DNA of 64,000 nucleotides, taken from the NCBI RefSeq assembly GCF_001886715.1, contig NZ_CP018082.1, positions 3,844,001 to 3,908,000 of the forward strand, read 5' to 3'. This DNA comes from Nocardia mangyaensis (GTDB taxonomy: Bacteria; Actinomycetota; Actinomycetes; Mycobacteriales; Mycobacteriaceae). Numbering within the stretch: position 1 is the first letter of the stretch; each line of letters starts with the position of its first letter. Under the pieces are notes generated by a model, which worked only from the letters and a program-made list of their open reading frames with translations, was not told where the DNA came from and did no database searches. The translations under genes were made by a program, and so were the position numbers. Of the stretch, positions 1 through 8,482 are shown piece after piece.

Positions 1-485
1 ATGACGCCTTTCGGCTCGCCGGTGGTGCCTGAGGTGAAAATGACATAGACCGAGTCCGCCGAGGCCACTGTGGCGGGCCGGAATCCTGACGTGTCCGCAT
101 CGGCTATTACTGCGTCGACGTCCAGTACCCCTGCACCGGCGACTTCGTCGGGGTCCGAGGCGGTCGCGAGCACGAGGGGTGCACGGCACTGGTCGATGAT
201 GCGTCGGCGGCGTGCTGCCGGATACCGCCGGTCGATCGGCACGTAGGCTGCGCCGATCTTGATGACAGCCAGCGCCGCGATCACCAGCTCGAAAGACCGG
301 TGCGCCACGATCGGCACCAAACTACCTCGGGGAATGTGCCTTTGCCGCAACCGGGCGGCCAGCCGGTCGCTGAGCTCGTCGAGATCCTGATACGTCAAAT
401 GCTGTCGAGGCCCCACGACTGCACGCGCGTTCGGCTGCTCGGCGACCTGCTGACGGAAATGATCGAGAATGGAGTTCTGCGTCAT
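1..485 (-). CDS. NRPS-type adenylation (AMP-binding) protein, N-terminal part; continues beyond the left edge
   Basis: The 161 residues visible are the start of an ANL-superfamily adenylation domain of the amino-acid-activating (NRPS) type, which makes an acyl-AMP and loads it on a carrier protein. The ATG at 485 is preceded by AAGGA about nine bases upstream. Visible are the A2-like stretch KIGAAYVPIDRRYP near residue 78 and, at the very edge, the A3 phosphate-binding loop TSGTTGEPKG. There is no condensation domain ahead of it, so this is either a free-standing A protein or a loading module. The catalytic lysine region and any carrier domain lie outside the window. It is the last gene on the minus strand after the XRE regulator, 300 bases downstream of that gene's stop, with two palindromes in the gap. 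Substrate cannot be predicted because the specificity pocket is missing. Confidence 0.85.
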   Translation of the reverse strand, partial: MTQNSILDHFRQQVAEQPNARAVVGPRQHLTYQDLDELSDRLAARLRQRHIPRGSLVPIVAHRSFELVIAALAVIKIGAAYVPIDRRYPAARRRRIIDQCRAPLVLATASDPDEVAGAGVLDVDAVIADADTSGFRPATVASADSVYVIFTSGTTGEPKGV

Positions 486-613
486 TGCGAAACATCCTTG
501 CCCGGCAGGTCACGAACCGAGCTGGGTGGCAGAATCATTCGCAACGGTCAACTCGGCCTGGCCCGACCTGTGGAGTGAACTCAACTGTCGCAGTACAGTC
601 CGGCGATGCGACA

Positions 614-634
614 GTCGCTAGAAATTCTAGCGAC
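614..634. promoter_or_regulatory. Perfect 10-bp inverted repeat with one central base, candidate operator
   Basis: Arms GTCGCTAGAA and TTCTAGCGAC are exact reverse complements around a single A. It lies about 130 bp upstream of the adenylation gene start and just past the XRE regulator stop. There is no T-tract and the arms are short and AT-containing, so an operator is more likely than a terminator; which protein binds is unknown. Confidence 0.5.
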
Positions 635-640
635 AAGGCT

Positions 641-654
641 TTGGTGTGCACCAA
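641..654. promoter_or_regulatory. Perfect 6-bp inverted repeat TTGGTG-TG-CACCAA, candidate operator
   Basis: TTGGTG and CACCAA flank a two-base centre, only six bases after the 614-634 palindrome. The pairing of two dyads in one promoter region upstream of the adenylation gene suggests a regulated promoter. Function inferred. Confidence 0.4.
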
Positions 655-785
655 GCGAATTTGGTGTCTTTCTCTAGTTGGATTTGTGGTGGATTCCCGG
701 CGAATGTCATGGACAGTCGCACAATGACTCCGATACCGATATAGATTTGGACGACCATGCGGCGCGCCAGCCACCGATTCCGCAG

Positions 786-2039
786 TCAGCCGAGGCCGGC
801 GAGGTTCGCCAGCCGGGTGACATCTCTGCTGATCAACCGATTGTCGCGGCGGATCAGGTGCAGCACGGTGTGGTGGGCGTCCGGGTCGAATCGAAGGTCT
901 TCCGGGCAGGCCTCGGCGGCTTTAGCGAGCGCGAATGCGGCTGCCACGTCTTCGTCGCGGCGGGCGAAGGCGATGGCCAGTGCGATGTGGTAGCGAGCCC
1001 GGCCACCGACCGGATATCCTTCCACGACCTCGGCATCTGAACCGATTCGGACCACGTCGTCGAAGCTGGCATGCCCCAGGGCGATTTCCATTCGCGCCAG
1101 CGCTATCTGGAACGGCCCGAAGTCGATCCCGAACACCTGATGCTCTGACGCCAGCTCTGCGGCCTCCCGCTGCGCCTGGCCTATGAGCCGGTCGGCTTCG
1201 AGCAGATCGAGAGTCGCGGCCGCCCCTTTGGCAGCCAATAGAGCCAAGGTCCCCGACAGCACGGCCCGGTCCCCGGGGTCGACTACCTCGTCGAGTAGAT
1301 GGGTTGCCGCGGACCGGGCGTAGCTTCGGCACTGATCGATCTGCTCCAGATGCAGCAGTGCGTTTGTGACGTGGCAGGCGCTGGCGGCGACCAAGCCCGG
1401 CGAGTGCGTGGATGCTGCGATCTCCATTGCCCGATCGGCTACGGTCCACGCCAGGCCGTGTTCGCCGAATCGGGTGAGAAGCTGGCGCGCCAAGTGATAG
1501 GCGCGCACCAGAAGCTGGTCCGTCTCGAGTCCGGCGAGCCGAAGCTTCCTTGCCCGGGCCTCGGCGAGAATACTCGGTATCCGCTCCACCAAAGTGGAAT
1601 ATCGTCGAGGTGAGGTCGTCCAAGCGTGCTGACATTGCGAGAGTTCATCCCGTATAGCCGTCAGCGATTCGCCCTTCTCTGTCAACGCCCCCGCGGCATG
1701 GAATTTCGGATGGTCGACGATCGCCTGTTCCAGGAGCTCTGTCATAGGCCGGGCAGCCGCGGTACTTCCGCGAACCTCGCGGACCGGTCGTTCGATCAAT
1801 TGGTTGAAGTCGTCGATCCGCAAAACCTCGGCGAGTCGGCTCATGACCTGCACGCTATCGAGGCGTTGCCGCCCCGATTCAACGAGGCGCAACCATTCGT
1901 CGCTGCGACCGACCAGGTTCGCCACCACCGAGCGTGAAAGTCGGCGTTGCACACGGTACATTTCGATCCGCTCTCCGACGGTCAGTCCGCTGCGCTGAGG
2001 TCCTTCGAGGGCATCCATCGCGCTCCCTGCATCGTCCAC
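786..2039 (-). CDS. XRE-family transcriptional regulator with long C-terminal helical domain
   Basis: A 417-residue protein with an N-terminal Cro/C1-type helix-turn-helix (residues about 20-75; GERIEMYRVQRRLSRSVVA then GRSDEWLRLVESG) and a long, alanine/leucine-rich C-terminal part of paired helices resembling TPR-like sensor regions. Actinomycete regulators of this build often sit beside secondary-metabolite genes. The GTG start at 2039 is supported by GGAGGT six bases upstream; an ATG at 2018 preceded by AGGGAG is a weaker alternative. It lies on the same strand as the adenylation gene at the left edge and could act on the palindromes at 614-654, but that link is only positional. Confidence 0.75.
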   Translation of the reverse strand: MDDAGSAMDALEGPQRSGLTVGERIEMYRVQRRLSRSVVANLVGRSDEWLRLVESGRQRLDSVQVMSRLAEVLRIDDFNQLIERPVREVRGSTAAARPMTELLEQAIVDHPKFHAAGALTEKGESLTAIRDELSQCQHAWTTSPRRYSTLVERIPSILAEARARKLRLAGLETDQLLVRAYHLARQLLTRFGEHGLAWTVADRAMEIAASTHSPGLVAASACHVTNALLHLEQIDQCRSYARSAATHLLDEVVDPGDRAVLSGTLALLAAKGAAATLDLLEADRLIGQAQREAAELASEHQVFGIDFGPFQIALARMEIALGHASFDDVVRIGSDAEVVEGYPVGGRARYHIALAIAFARRDEDVAAAFALAKAAEACPEDLRFDPDAHHTVLHLIRRDNRLISRDVTRLANLAGLG

Positions 2040-2182
2040 GACCGGACCTCCGGGCAGATGACCAGTCTCGGTGGCATGCCGAACGCCGTTGGCCGACGAT
2101 TGCCCTCAAGTGTGATGGTGAAACATCAATCTCGGACTGTAATCCGTTGTGTTGATGCAGAATCCATCTCTCCAAGTGGCCG

Positions 2183-2456
2183 TCACACATCTCGGGGATC
2201 TGCTCCGACGGCGACTGGGGCCGCGCCCCATGGGCCTCGGTCTGTCTCGATGCCGATGACTACGGCATCTTCTGCGGCGTCGGCGTCGAGGTGTTCGCCG
2301 ATCAGTGCGTGCAATCGCGTGGTTCCATCGACGCCTTCGGGTAGCCGGGCTCGGGCCAGGCCTCTTGCCTGCCTGGTTCATTAGTTCCACGTGGTGATGG
2401 TCTTGGGCCCAGTCGTCTCCGACGAAAGCACCAGCAGTCCTCCTGTGTATCACCAT
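2183..2456 (-). pseudogene. IS110-family transposase remnant (N-terminal part, frameshifted)
   Basis: The minus strand reads FVGDDWAQDHHHVELMNQAG, the typical opening of IS110-type DEDD transposases (first acidic residues of the RuvC-like fold). One extra base after AGKR then shifts the frame; past it the sequence continues LARARLPEGVDG and later VVIGIETDRGPWGAA, again IS110 signatures. It ends at a stop at 2183. Only the first fifth or so of a normal transposase (about 400 residues) is left, so this is a dead fragment. Confidence 0.7.
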
Positions 2457-2505
2457 CTTTCGATATCGGTAGCGTTCAGGAGAACACTCCGCGACCTAAT
2501 GAAAA

Positions 2506-2954
2506 GTGCTCACGCCTTGGGCGGGCACGACATCCCACGCGAAGCACCACATCCTGACCTGCGGCAACGGGCTCTCGCTCGCGGTCATGCAATCAGCGGC
2601 CAACGTCAACGACCACCTTGTGCTACCCGAACTGCTCGACCGAGTACGGCCGCTTCGAGGACGCCCAGGCCGACCACGTGAGAAGATCACGACCCTGATC
2701 GCGGACAAAGCTACGACTATCCGCGCGTCAACGACCAGCTCGAGCGTCGACCGATCACCGGCTACATCCCACGCCGCGGCACTCGCGACAAGGTCACCGC
2801 CGGCCGCTGGATCGTCGAGCAAACCCTGGCCTTGCTGCACCAATACCGACGGTTGGCCATCCGCTGGGAACGGCGCACCGACATCCACCAAGGATTCCTC
2901 GACCTCGCTTCTGCGTTGATTTGCTGGCGACGACTCAGCAATCGAACCCGATAG
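2506..2954 (+). pseudogene. IS5-family transposase remnant (C-terminal part, frameshifted)
   Basis: The plus strand gives SAKHHILTCGNGL-type sequence (here HAKHHILTCGNGL), then NVNDHLVLPELLDRVRP and RGRPGRPREK, typical of the central part of IS5-group DDE transposases. At about 2708 one base is missing relative to the expected DKGYDYPRV. After that shift the frame continues with RWIVEQTLALLHQYRRLAIR and ALICWRRL, the normal C-terminal block with the catalytic Glu, ending at TAG 2952. The N-terminal half is absent, so the element cannot be active. Confidence 0.75.
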
Positions 2955-3152
2955 AGCTCGTAGCGACGACGAATTCGCAGCCCTCGATCACTGGCTGCGA
3001 GCAATCTGAGAAGCACGAGATCTACAAGAATCGACAATTACTCGTCCATAAGTCCTATGCTCGCATCCTCACTGCGAGTGTGCGACTGGTGAGGTGAGTG
3101 TTCGTTCTCCTCGGTATCGAGGCGACCGGTCAGCTGTGAGCTCGGCATGCAT

Positions 3153-3998
3153 TCAAGTTCGCGTGTTCGTCCTGCCGTGCAGCTCTCTTGCCAGGTCATG
3201 GGCCGCTTCCAGACCTTGACTCGTGGCGCGTACCGCATTCAGTCCGGCAGTGTCGGCTGCGCCACCGATGACGCGGTGTGGGATGTCGAGACTGGTGAGG
3301 GCCCTGAGTAACCCGTCGTTGCGTTCTTGTCCCGCTGCGAGGATCACGGTGTCGGCTTCGATGAACTCGTGCCCGCGCTCGGTCGCTACCAGCACGCCCG
3401 TGTCGGTGATCGCGCGATAGTTCACGCCGGTGATCATGCGTGCTCCTCTATGGCGTAGGGCACCAACAGCGACCCAGCGTGTGGTGAGACCGATTCCCGC
3501 GCCGATCTTCCCGGTTCGCCGCATCAACGTCACCGATCGCCAGGGCTGCGCCTGCACCGGTTGACGATCGAGACCCCATTCGGCGCGGAACGAGGCCCCG
3601 CGTGCCCCGACCCCCTTAGTGGCGTTGTCCAGCAGCAGATGTGCGAGGTCGACAGCGATACCTCCTGCACCGATGATCACCACGCGCCGCCCTATAGCCG
3701 CGGGATCGCTGAATGCCCGACGATAGTCGAGCACTCCTGGGCTCTCGATGCCGGGCAGATCCGGTGTGCGGGGCAGCACGCCGGTAGCGAGCACCACGGC
3801 GTCGTTGTCGGTCAGTTGCCCGGCATCAACGATCGGGGCGCCGAGGCGGACATCGACTTCGGCCTCGTGCAGCATGGTGGCGAAGTAGCGGATCGTCTCA
3901 CCGAAATCCTCTTTGCCCGGCACCGTCCTGGCCATCCGGAACTGGCCGCCGAGCTCGTTTCCGGCTTCGTGCAACGTGATTCGATGGCCCATGTTTGC
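3153..3998 (-). pseudogene. FadH/2,4-dienoyl-CoA-reductase-like flavoprotein, C-terminal fragment cut off by IS630
   Basis: This is the C-terminal 281 residues of the flavoprotein whose N-terminal part lies at 5191-6448. It starts at the codon split by the insertion and reads LANMGHRITLHEAGNELGGQ, the second strand of the FAD-binding Rossmann fold, then RRVVIIGAGGIAVDLA (the NADPH-binding fold) and ends in TVILAAGQERND, as in FadH and trimethylamine dehydrogenase. In the present DNA the fragment has no start codon or ribosome site of its own and is preceded by the antisense strand of the transposase. With the element removed, the two parts join in frame to a 701-residue protein, close to the roughly 670 residues of E. 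coli FadH. Confidence 0.85.
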
Positions 3999-4000
3999 TA

Positions 4001-5188
4001 GTGCCTCGTCCAGGAAGGTTGCCCTGGTAACCGGGTGTCGAGTTGATCGCGCGCCCGCGACCGGAGATGCTCCCCGGTGGAGGTGGTGCCGGTGGCCAGG
4101 AAACCGGAAGTGTTTGTGCGAGAAGTGACCCCGGACGAGGGCCGCCGACTGCAGAAGATCACGAAGACGAGCAAACAACCGATCAGGATGCGGCGTGCGA
4201 TCGTGGTGATGGCCTCGGCGCACCGCCAGCCGGTCCCCGCGATCGCGAGGTTGATGCAGGTCAGCGAAGCCTATGTGCGGCAAGTGATCCACGACTTCAA
4301 CGAGCGGGGGTTCGACGCGTTGGACCCAAAATGGAGCGCGGGCAGACCGAGCAAGGTGGACCGGGCAACGCGTGAACGCATTGCCTGTATCGCCCGGTGC
4401 TGCCCGCGAGACCTCGGCTGGCCGTTCTCGGCCTGGAGCTTGTCGAAACTCCGAGAAGTGTTGGCCACCAACAACATCGCTGAGATCAGTCGTGAGACTC
4501 TGCGCAAGCTCTTGAAGGCCGAGGGTGTGTCGTGGCAGGCGGTCAAGACCTGGAAAGCCGGCACCGATCCCGAGTTCGCCACCAAGATGGACCGCATCCT
4601 CGACCTCTACGACCACCGGCCTGCTGACGGGCGGGTGGTCTGTGTCGATGAGTTCGGGCCGTTGAACCTGCAACCTCGTGCTGGTCGAGGCTGGTTTCCG
4701 CGGCGTAAGCCGAGACGGTTGCGGGCGACATATCACCGCACTCAGGGTGTTCGGCACCTGCTCGGTGCCCTGGATCTGGCGACGGGGAAGATCCATTACC
4801 GGATCCGGGACCGGAAGCGGTGGCAGGAGTTTCTCGGGTTGCTGAAGTCGCTGCGAGCCCGGTGGCCAGGTGAGAGGCTCTACGTCATCGCCGACAACTT
4901 CTCCCCGCACAAGCGGGCCGAGGTCCGGGACTGGGCCGCCGATCATGATGTGGAGTTGGTGTTCTTGCCGACGTATTCATCGTGGTTGAACTGGATCGAG
5001 TCCGAGTTCGCGGCGCTGCGCTACTTCGCGCTCAACGGCACCGATCACCGCAGCCATGGTGAACAGGACGCCGCGATCGGTGCCTACATCCGCTGGTACA
5101 ACCAGCACGCCCGACCCAAGCGGGACTTCGCCGTCAACTCCAAGATCCGGCGACCGGATTACCTACCGAAGGTTGCTTGACGAGGCAC
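4001..5188 (+). mobile_element. IS630-family insertion sequence, 1188 bp, inserted in the FadH-like gene
   Basis: The element is flanked by TA duplications at 3999-4000 and 5189-5190, each inside CTAG, the classic IS630/Tc1 target. Its ends are inverted repeats: the first ten bases GTGCCTCGTC are perfect at both ends, followed by ten bases with six matches. It contains one transposase gene on the plus strand, opposite to the host gene. Excising the element plus one TA rejoins the host frame exactly (GLVAALS joined to LANMGHR), showing a recent clean insertion. Confidence 0.92.
4077..5180 (+). CDS. IS630-family transposase
   Basis: A 367-residue DDE transposase. The N-terminal helix-turn-helix region (about residues 45-90, PVPAIARLMQVSEAYVRQV) is followed by a linker with RGFDALDPKWSAGRP and the DDE domain. 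The catalytic acids are visible: Asp in VVCVDEFGP (near residue 192), Asp in YVIADNFSPHKR (near 285) and Glu in SSWLNWIESEFAAL (near 315). Length and motifs are intact, so the enzyme may still work. The GTG at 4077 is the first possible start; later GTG codons a few residues in are alternatives. The stop at 5178 lies just inside the right inverted repeat. It is only distantly similar to the second IS630-type transposase at 28507-29610. Confidence 0.92.
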   Translation: MEVVPVARKPEVFVREVTPDEGRRLQKITKTSKQPIRMRRAIVVMASAHRQPVPAIARLMQVSEAYVRQVIHDFNERGFDALDPKWSAGRPSKVDRATRERIACIARCCPRDLGWPFSAWSLSKLREVLATNNIAEISRETLRKLLKAEGVSWQAVKTWKAGTDPEFATKMDRILDLYDHRPADGRVVCVDEFGPLNLQPRAGRGWFPRRKPRRLRATYHRTQGVRHLLGALDLATGKIHYRIRDRKRWQEFLGLLKSLRARWPGERLYVIADNFSPHKRAEVRDWAADHDVELVFLPTYSSWLNWIESEFAALRYFALNGTDHRSHGEQDAAIGAYIRWYNQHARPKRDFAVNSKIRRPDYLPKVA

Positions 5189-5190
5189 TA

Positions 5191-6448
5191 GCGACAGCGC
5201 TGCGACCAGCCCCGCGGGTCCGCCGCCGACCACGGCGATGCGCCTTTTGTGGGTGCCCCCTCGGGCTGCCGAAAGACTACGCTCGCTCGGCTCAGCGGGC
5301 TGCCCGGTCTGCGCCGTGGCGGGATGGGGGAAATCGAGTTCACGCCCGGCACGGGGATTGACCAGGCACGAGACTGCAGTGTCCCCGATTGAGCGGTCGA
5401 TGCATTCGTTGCAGGCGATGCAGATGTTGACCGCATCGGCTTGGCCGGAACGTGATTTGCGCACGATCTGCGGATCAGCCAGGAACGGCCGAGCCATCGA
5501 GACGAAGGCGATCCGCCCGTCGGTCAGGATTTGCTCGGCGTGCTCCACGCGGTTTATCCGATTGGACGCGATCACCGGCACGTCGACGCCGGCAGTTCGG
5601 ACGGCGTTGTTAATCATCCTGGCATAAGGTACCCATACCCCGGGCGGTACCAGTGCCTGCACTGTCGGCACTTTGGCTTCGTGCCAACCCACGCCGACAT
5701 TGATCGCGTCAACGCCCGCGCGCGCCAATGCGACAGCGAAATCGGCGATCTCGTTGCTGGTGCTCGAGCCCGGCATCAAATCATTCCCGGAGATTCGAAA
5801 GATCACCGGTAAGCCCGTCGTCTCCTTGATCCTGCGCAACAGTTCTAGCGGGAAGCGTAGTCTGCGTTGTGCGTCGCCGCCCCATCCGTCGTCTCGCTGG
5901 TTGGTGATCGGGGACAGGAACTGATTGATCAGATATCCTTCCGATCCCATGACCTCGATCGCGTCGAATCCCAAGGTTGACACGATGTCGGCGGCGTGTG
6001 CGAAATCGGTCAATGTCTGCTGAATCTGTTTCTCGGACATCGCCTCCGGCATGCACCGCGAGAACCCGCTGTATTGTGCCGAAGGCGCCACCGGTGTCAG
6101 ACCGAAGGCGGATTCGAACCCGTAGCGGCCGGCGTGGAAGAGTTGGGCGGCGATCCGCGCGCCGCCCTGGTGCACGGCCGTGACTGCTCGTGACAGCGCC
6201 TGTTGGTGTGGGTGCTCGGTGATCACGGCGTACATTCGTCCGCCCGCACCGACTGTGTTCACTGCGATCCCGCCAGTGATGATCAAAGACGCGCCCGCGT
6301 GGGCGCGTTCGGCGTAGAAGGCCGCGAGGGAGGCGCCCTGGTCGTCTCGCGCCTCGAGATTGAGGTGCATCGATCCCATGATCAGCCGGTGGTCGAGTTC
6401 AAGCGACCCGATCCGGCCTGGTTGCCAAACATGATATATAGGCGTCAT
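5191..6448 (-). pseudogene. FadH/2,4-dienoyl-CoA-reductase-like flavoprotein, N-terminal fragment cut off by IS630
   Basis: The first 420 residues of an NADH:flavin oxidoreductase of the FadH/trimethylamine-dehydrogenase type: an OYE-like FMN barrel (residues 1 to about 330, with HAGRYG and GFDAIEVMGSEGYLINQF), a 4Fe-4S ligand set in CIACNEC followed 11 residues later by CLVNP, and the start of the FAD fold (VVGGGPAGLVAALS). The CxxCxxC spacing is like trimethylamine dehydrogenase rather than E. coli FadH (CxxCxxxC). The IS630 at 4001-5188 stops it; the frame runs about ten foreign residues into the element. Start ATG 6448 has GGGGGA upstream. It follows the SDR by 32 bp, so it was the last gene of the pathway operon; by analogy it would reduce a conjugated diene of a cyclohexadiene-carboxyl-CoA intermediate. 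Confidence 0.85.
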
Positions 6449-6480
6449 TCACGTCCCCCGAGCGATCCCTCGAGCACCGG

Positions 6481-7293
6481 TCAGGGAGTGGGACGATCGG
6501 GAAGGTTGAGAGGGGGCTCGACGTCGTCGAAGAACGGCGGAGCGGCGATGCTCAGGCCGCCATCGACGACAATCGTCTGGCCGGTGATGTATTCCGAGCC
6601 GGAGGACAGCAGGAACGCACAGGCGTCGGCGACCTCCTGAACCGTGCCCGCTCTACGTTTCGGAATCCGATCCAGCACCGTCTGCATGGGTGCCATTCCT
6701 GGCACGTCGTAGAAGAACTTCAGGGAGTCCGACTCGATGAGCCCGCCGCTGATCGCGTTCACGTTGATGCCGTATGGCGCGAACTCGACGGCCATGTAGC
6801 GCACCCACGCCTCGACTGCGGCTTTCATCGCACCCAGTGTCGAGTATGTCGGGTAGGCGCGGGTGCTGCCGTAGGAGGTCAGTGTGAGGATTCTTCCCCC
6901 GCGGTCCATGAGCTTGACCGCTTGCTGGGCGCCGAGCACGAAGGACCGCATGTTCATGGCGTATGAGCGGTCCAGGTGATGTGGTTTCAAGTCCACGATG
7001 TTCTTGAAGGCGCTCGCGGCAGCATTGGCTACGAAGTAGTCCAAGCGTCCGTATTCCGCTGTGACAGTGCCGAATAGGTCGGTGATTCCCTGCTCGGTTT
7101 CGATGTCGGCCTGGACCGCGAATCCCTGTCCGCCGAGCTCGGCAATATCGGTGACGACGTTCTCGGCGAGGCCGGTGTTCTTCTTGTAGTTGACTACGAC
7201 GGTGCCGCCTTGTGCGGCCAATGTCAGGGCAAGGGTTCTGCCGATGCCTCGCGAGGAACCGGTGATCAGGGCGATCTTGTTTTCGTGGGACAT
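6481..7293 (-). CDS. SDR-family enoyl reductase, FabL/ChcA-like
   Basis: A 270-residue short-chain dehydrogenase. The cofactor motif TGSSRGIG is at residues 11-18, NAAA near 90, and the catalytic Tyr-x6-Lys is YSTLGAMK near 150. The segment NAISGGLIESDSLKFF is characteristic of FabL-type enoyl-ACP reductases; ChcA (1-cyclohexenylcarbonyl-CoA reductase of cyclohexanecarboxyl-CoA biosynthesis) is also an SDR enoyl reductase. AAGGAG sits eight bases before the ATG. The gene starts 13 bases after the acyl-CoA dehydrogenase stop and precedes the flavoprotein by 32 bases, so it belongs to the same operon. Context favours reduction of a cyclohexenyl-carboxyl-CoA; an ordinary fatty-acid enoyl reductase or unrelated SDR cannot be excluded. 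This gene itself is intact. Confidence 0.8.
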   Translation of the reverse strand: MSHENKIALITGSSRGIGRTLALTLAAQGGTVVVNYKKNTGLAENVVTDIAELGGQGFAVQADIETEQGITDLFGTVTAEYGRLDYFVANAAASAFKNIVDLKPHHLDRSYAMNMRSFVLGAQQAVKLMDRGGRILTLTSYGSTRAYPTYSTLGAMKAAVEAWVRYMAVEFAPYGINVNAISGGLIESDSLKFFYDVPGMAPMQTVLDRIPKRRAGTVQEVADACAFLLSSGSEYITGQTIVVDGGLSIAAPPFFDDVEPPLNLPDRPTP

Positions 7294-7306
7294 GTGTCGA
7301 ACTCCT

Positions 7307-8482
7307 TCAGGGCGGATGTGCCTGCGCGAATTTCTGCAGTTCTCGAAAGACGATCATCTTCTGAATCTCGTTGGTTCCCTCCTCGAACCGTTGCGCGCGG
7401 GCGTCGCGGTACACACGCTCGATCGCGCTGGTTTTCCAGTAGCCGATACCGCCGTGTACCTGAAGTGCTCGGTCGGTGACACGGGTGAGCATTTCGACCG
7501 CGTTGAGCTTGGCCATGGAGGAAAGCTGGGCCGCTCGCGTGCTTCCGGCGTCCCATTCGCGGGCGGCATGCAAAGTCAACTGTCTGGCCGCCTCGATATC
7601 GGTTTCGTTTTCCGCGAGCATGAACTGAATCGCCTGCCGGGTAGTGAGCGTCTTGCCGAAGGTGACGCGGTGGCTGGCGTACTCATGGGCCAACTCTTGC
7701 GCGCGGCACGCCAATCCGACGCAACTCATGGCCACCGAGATCCGCGACGGTGTCAGGAATCCGCCCAGAGCCACGGCCAACCCATCGCCTTCGGCGCCGA
7801 GGCGATTGGCCATGGGCACCGGTGCCGCGGTGAAGAGCATGCGGGCGTGATCGGTCCCTGTCACACCCATCGTTTGCGAGGTGTCCAGGACATTGACCCC
7901 GGGTACGTCGCGAGGGACCATCAGCGCGATGGTGCCCTCGTGACCGGAGGAGCCGGCGAGTCGGGCGGTCAGTAGCCAGTAGTCGCACCGCACACCGAAG
8001 GTGATCAGGTGTTTCTCCCCGGAAAGGTAGTAGGTGTCACCGTCTCTGGTCGCGCAGCAGGTGATGTCGGCACCGGTGCCGTTGCCCGGTTCGGTCAACG
8101 CGAACGCGACTCTGCTCGTGCCCGCGACCGTCGGCCGGACGAACAGATCGCGCTGGTGTTCGGTGGCGAACGGGTCCATCGCCCGCCAGGTGCCGTTGAC
8201 CACGTGCACGATCATTCGGACCGAGGCGTGCGAGCGGGAGAAGACCTCCATCAGGCAAACCCATTGCTCGAAGCTCAATCCTTTGCCGCCCAGGCGTTTG
8301 GGTGCGGCCAAGGACAGGTACCCGCGTTCGCGCAGTTCAGTCCACAGTCCGTCATCGACCGTCCCGGTCGCCTCGATGCGCTCGGCCCATTCCTCACCGG
8401 GGCCCCGCACCCATTCGGTGATCTCGGTGAAGAGTGTGTTGTATTCACCAGCGGGGTTCGCCGAATCTGACGTTGCTGACAT
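7307..8482 (-). CDS. Acyl-CoA dehydrogenase domain (C-terminal part of a three-domain fused frame)
   Basis: About 391 residues with the full acyl-CoA dehydrogenase fold: N-terminal helices, the flavin loop FALTEPGNGTGADI, the middle beta domain and a C-terminal helical domain ending with FEEGTNEIQ, whose first Glu-Gly-Thr region carries the usual catalytic base. It would introduce or remove a double bond alpha-beta to a CoA thioester, using FAD. The segment has no stop before it: the frame is continuous with the CoA ligase upstream and with the EPSP-synthase-like domain before that. ATG 8482 (MSATSDS) is a possible internal start but has only a weak AGGTG ahead, so independent translation is uncertain. 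Natural substrate inferred from context to be a cyclohexyl/cyclohexenyl-CoA ester. Confidence 0.82.
   Translation of the reverse strand: MSATSDSANPAGEYNTLFTEITEWVRGPGEEWAERIEATGTVDDGLWTELRERGYLSLAAPKRLGGKGLSFEQWVCLMEVFSRSHASVRMIVHVVNGTWRAMDPFATEHQRDLFVRPTVAGTSRVAFALTEPGNGTGADITCCATRDGDTYYLSGEKHLITFGVRCDYWLLTARLAGSSGHEGTIALMVPRDVPGVNVLDTSQTMGVTGTDHARMLFTAAPVPMANRLGAEGDGLAVALGGFLTPSRISVAMSCVGLACRAQELAHEYASHRVTFGKTLTTRQAIQFMLAENETDIEAARQLTLHAAREWDAGSTRAAQLSSMAKLNAVEMLTRVTDRALQVHGGIGYWKTSAIERVYRDARAQRFEEGTNEIQKMIVFRELQKFAQAHPP

Larger units (their letters stand above)
486..785. other. 300-bp intergenic region with two palindromes, no gene seen
   Basis: This stretch separates the stop of the XRE regulator from the start of the adenylation gene and is noticeably more AT-rich than the flanking genes. 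It contains two close inverted repeats (614-634 and 641-654), listed separately. No convincing coding frame was found; short frames here lack ribosome sites and family features. Confidence 0.6.

Noticed and set aside
1..45. Near-repeat of about 35 bases between the left edge and 9515-9550
   Set aside because: Both encode the conserved ANL phosphate loop TSGTTGEPKG in similar codons; this is shared function, not a repeat element.
3153..4946. A single 597-codon minus-strand gene
   Set aside because: Its first half is antisense to the IS630 transposase; only the part after the insertion is flavoprotein sequence. It is a chimera caused by the insertion.
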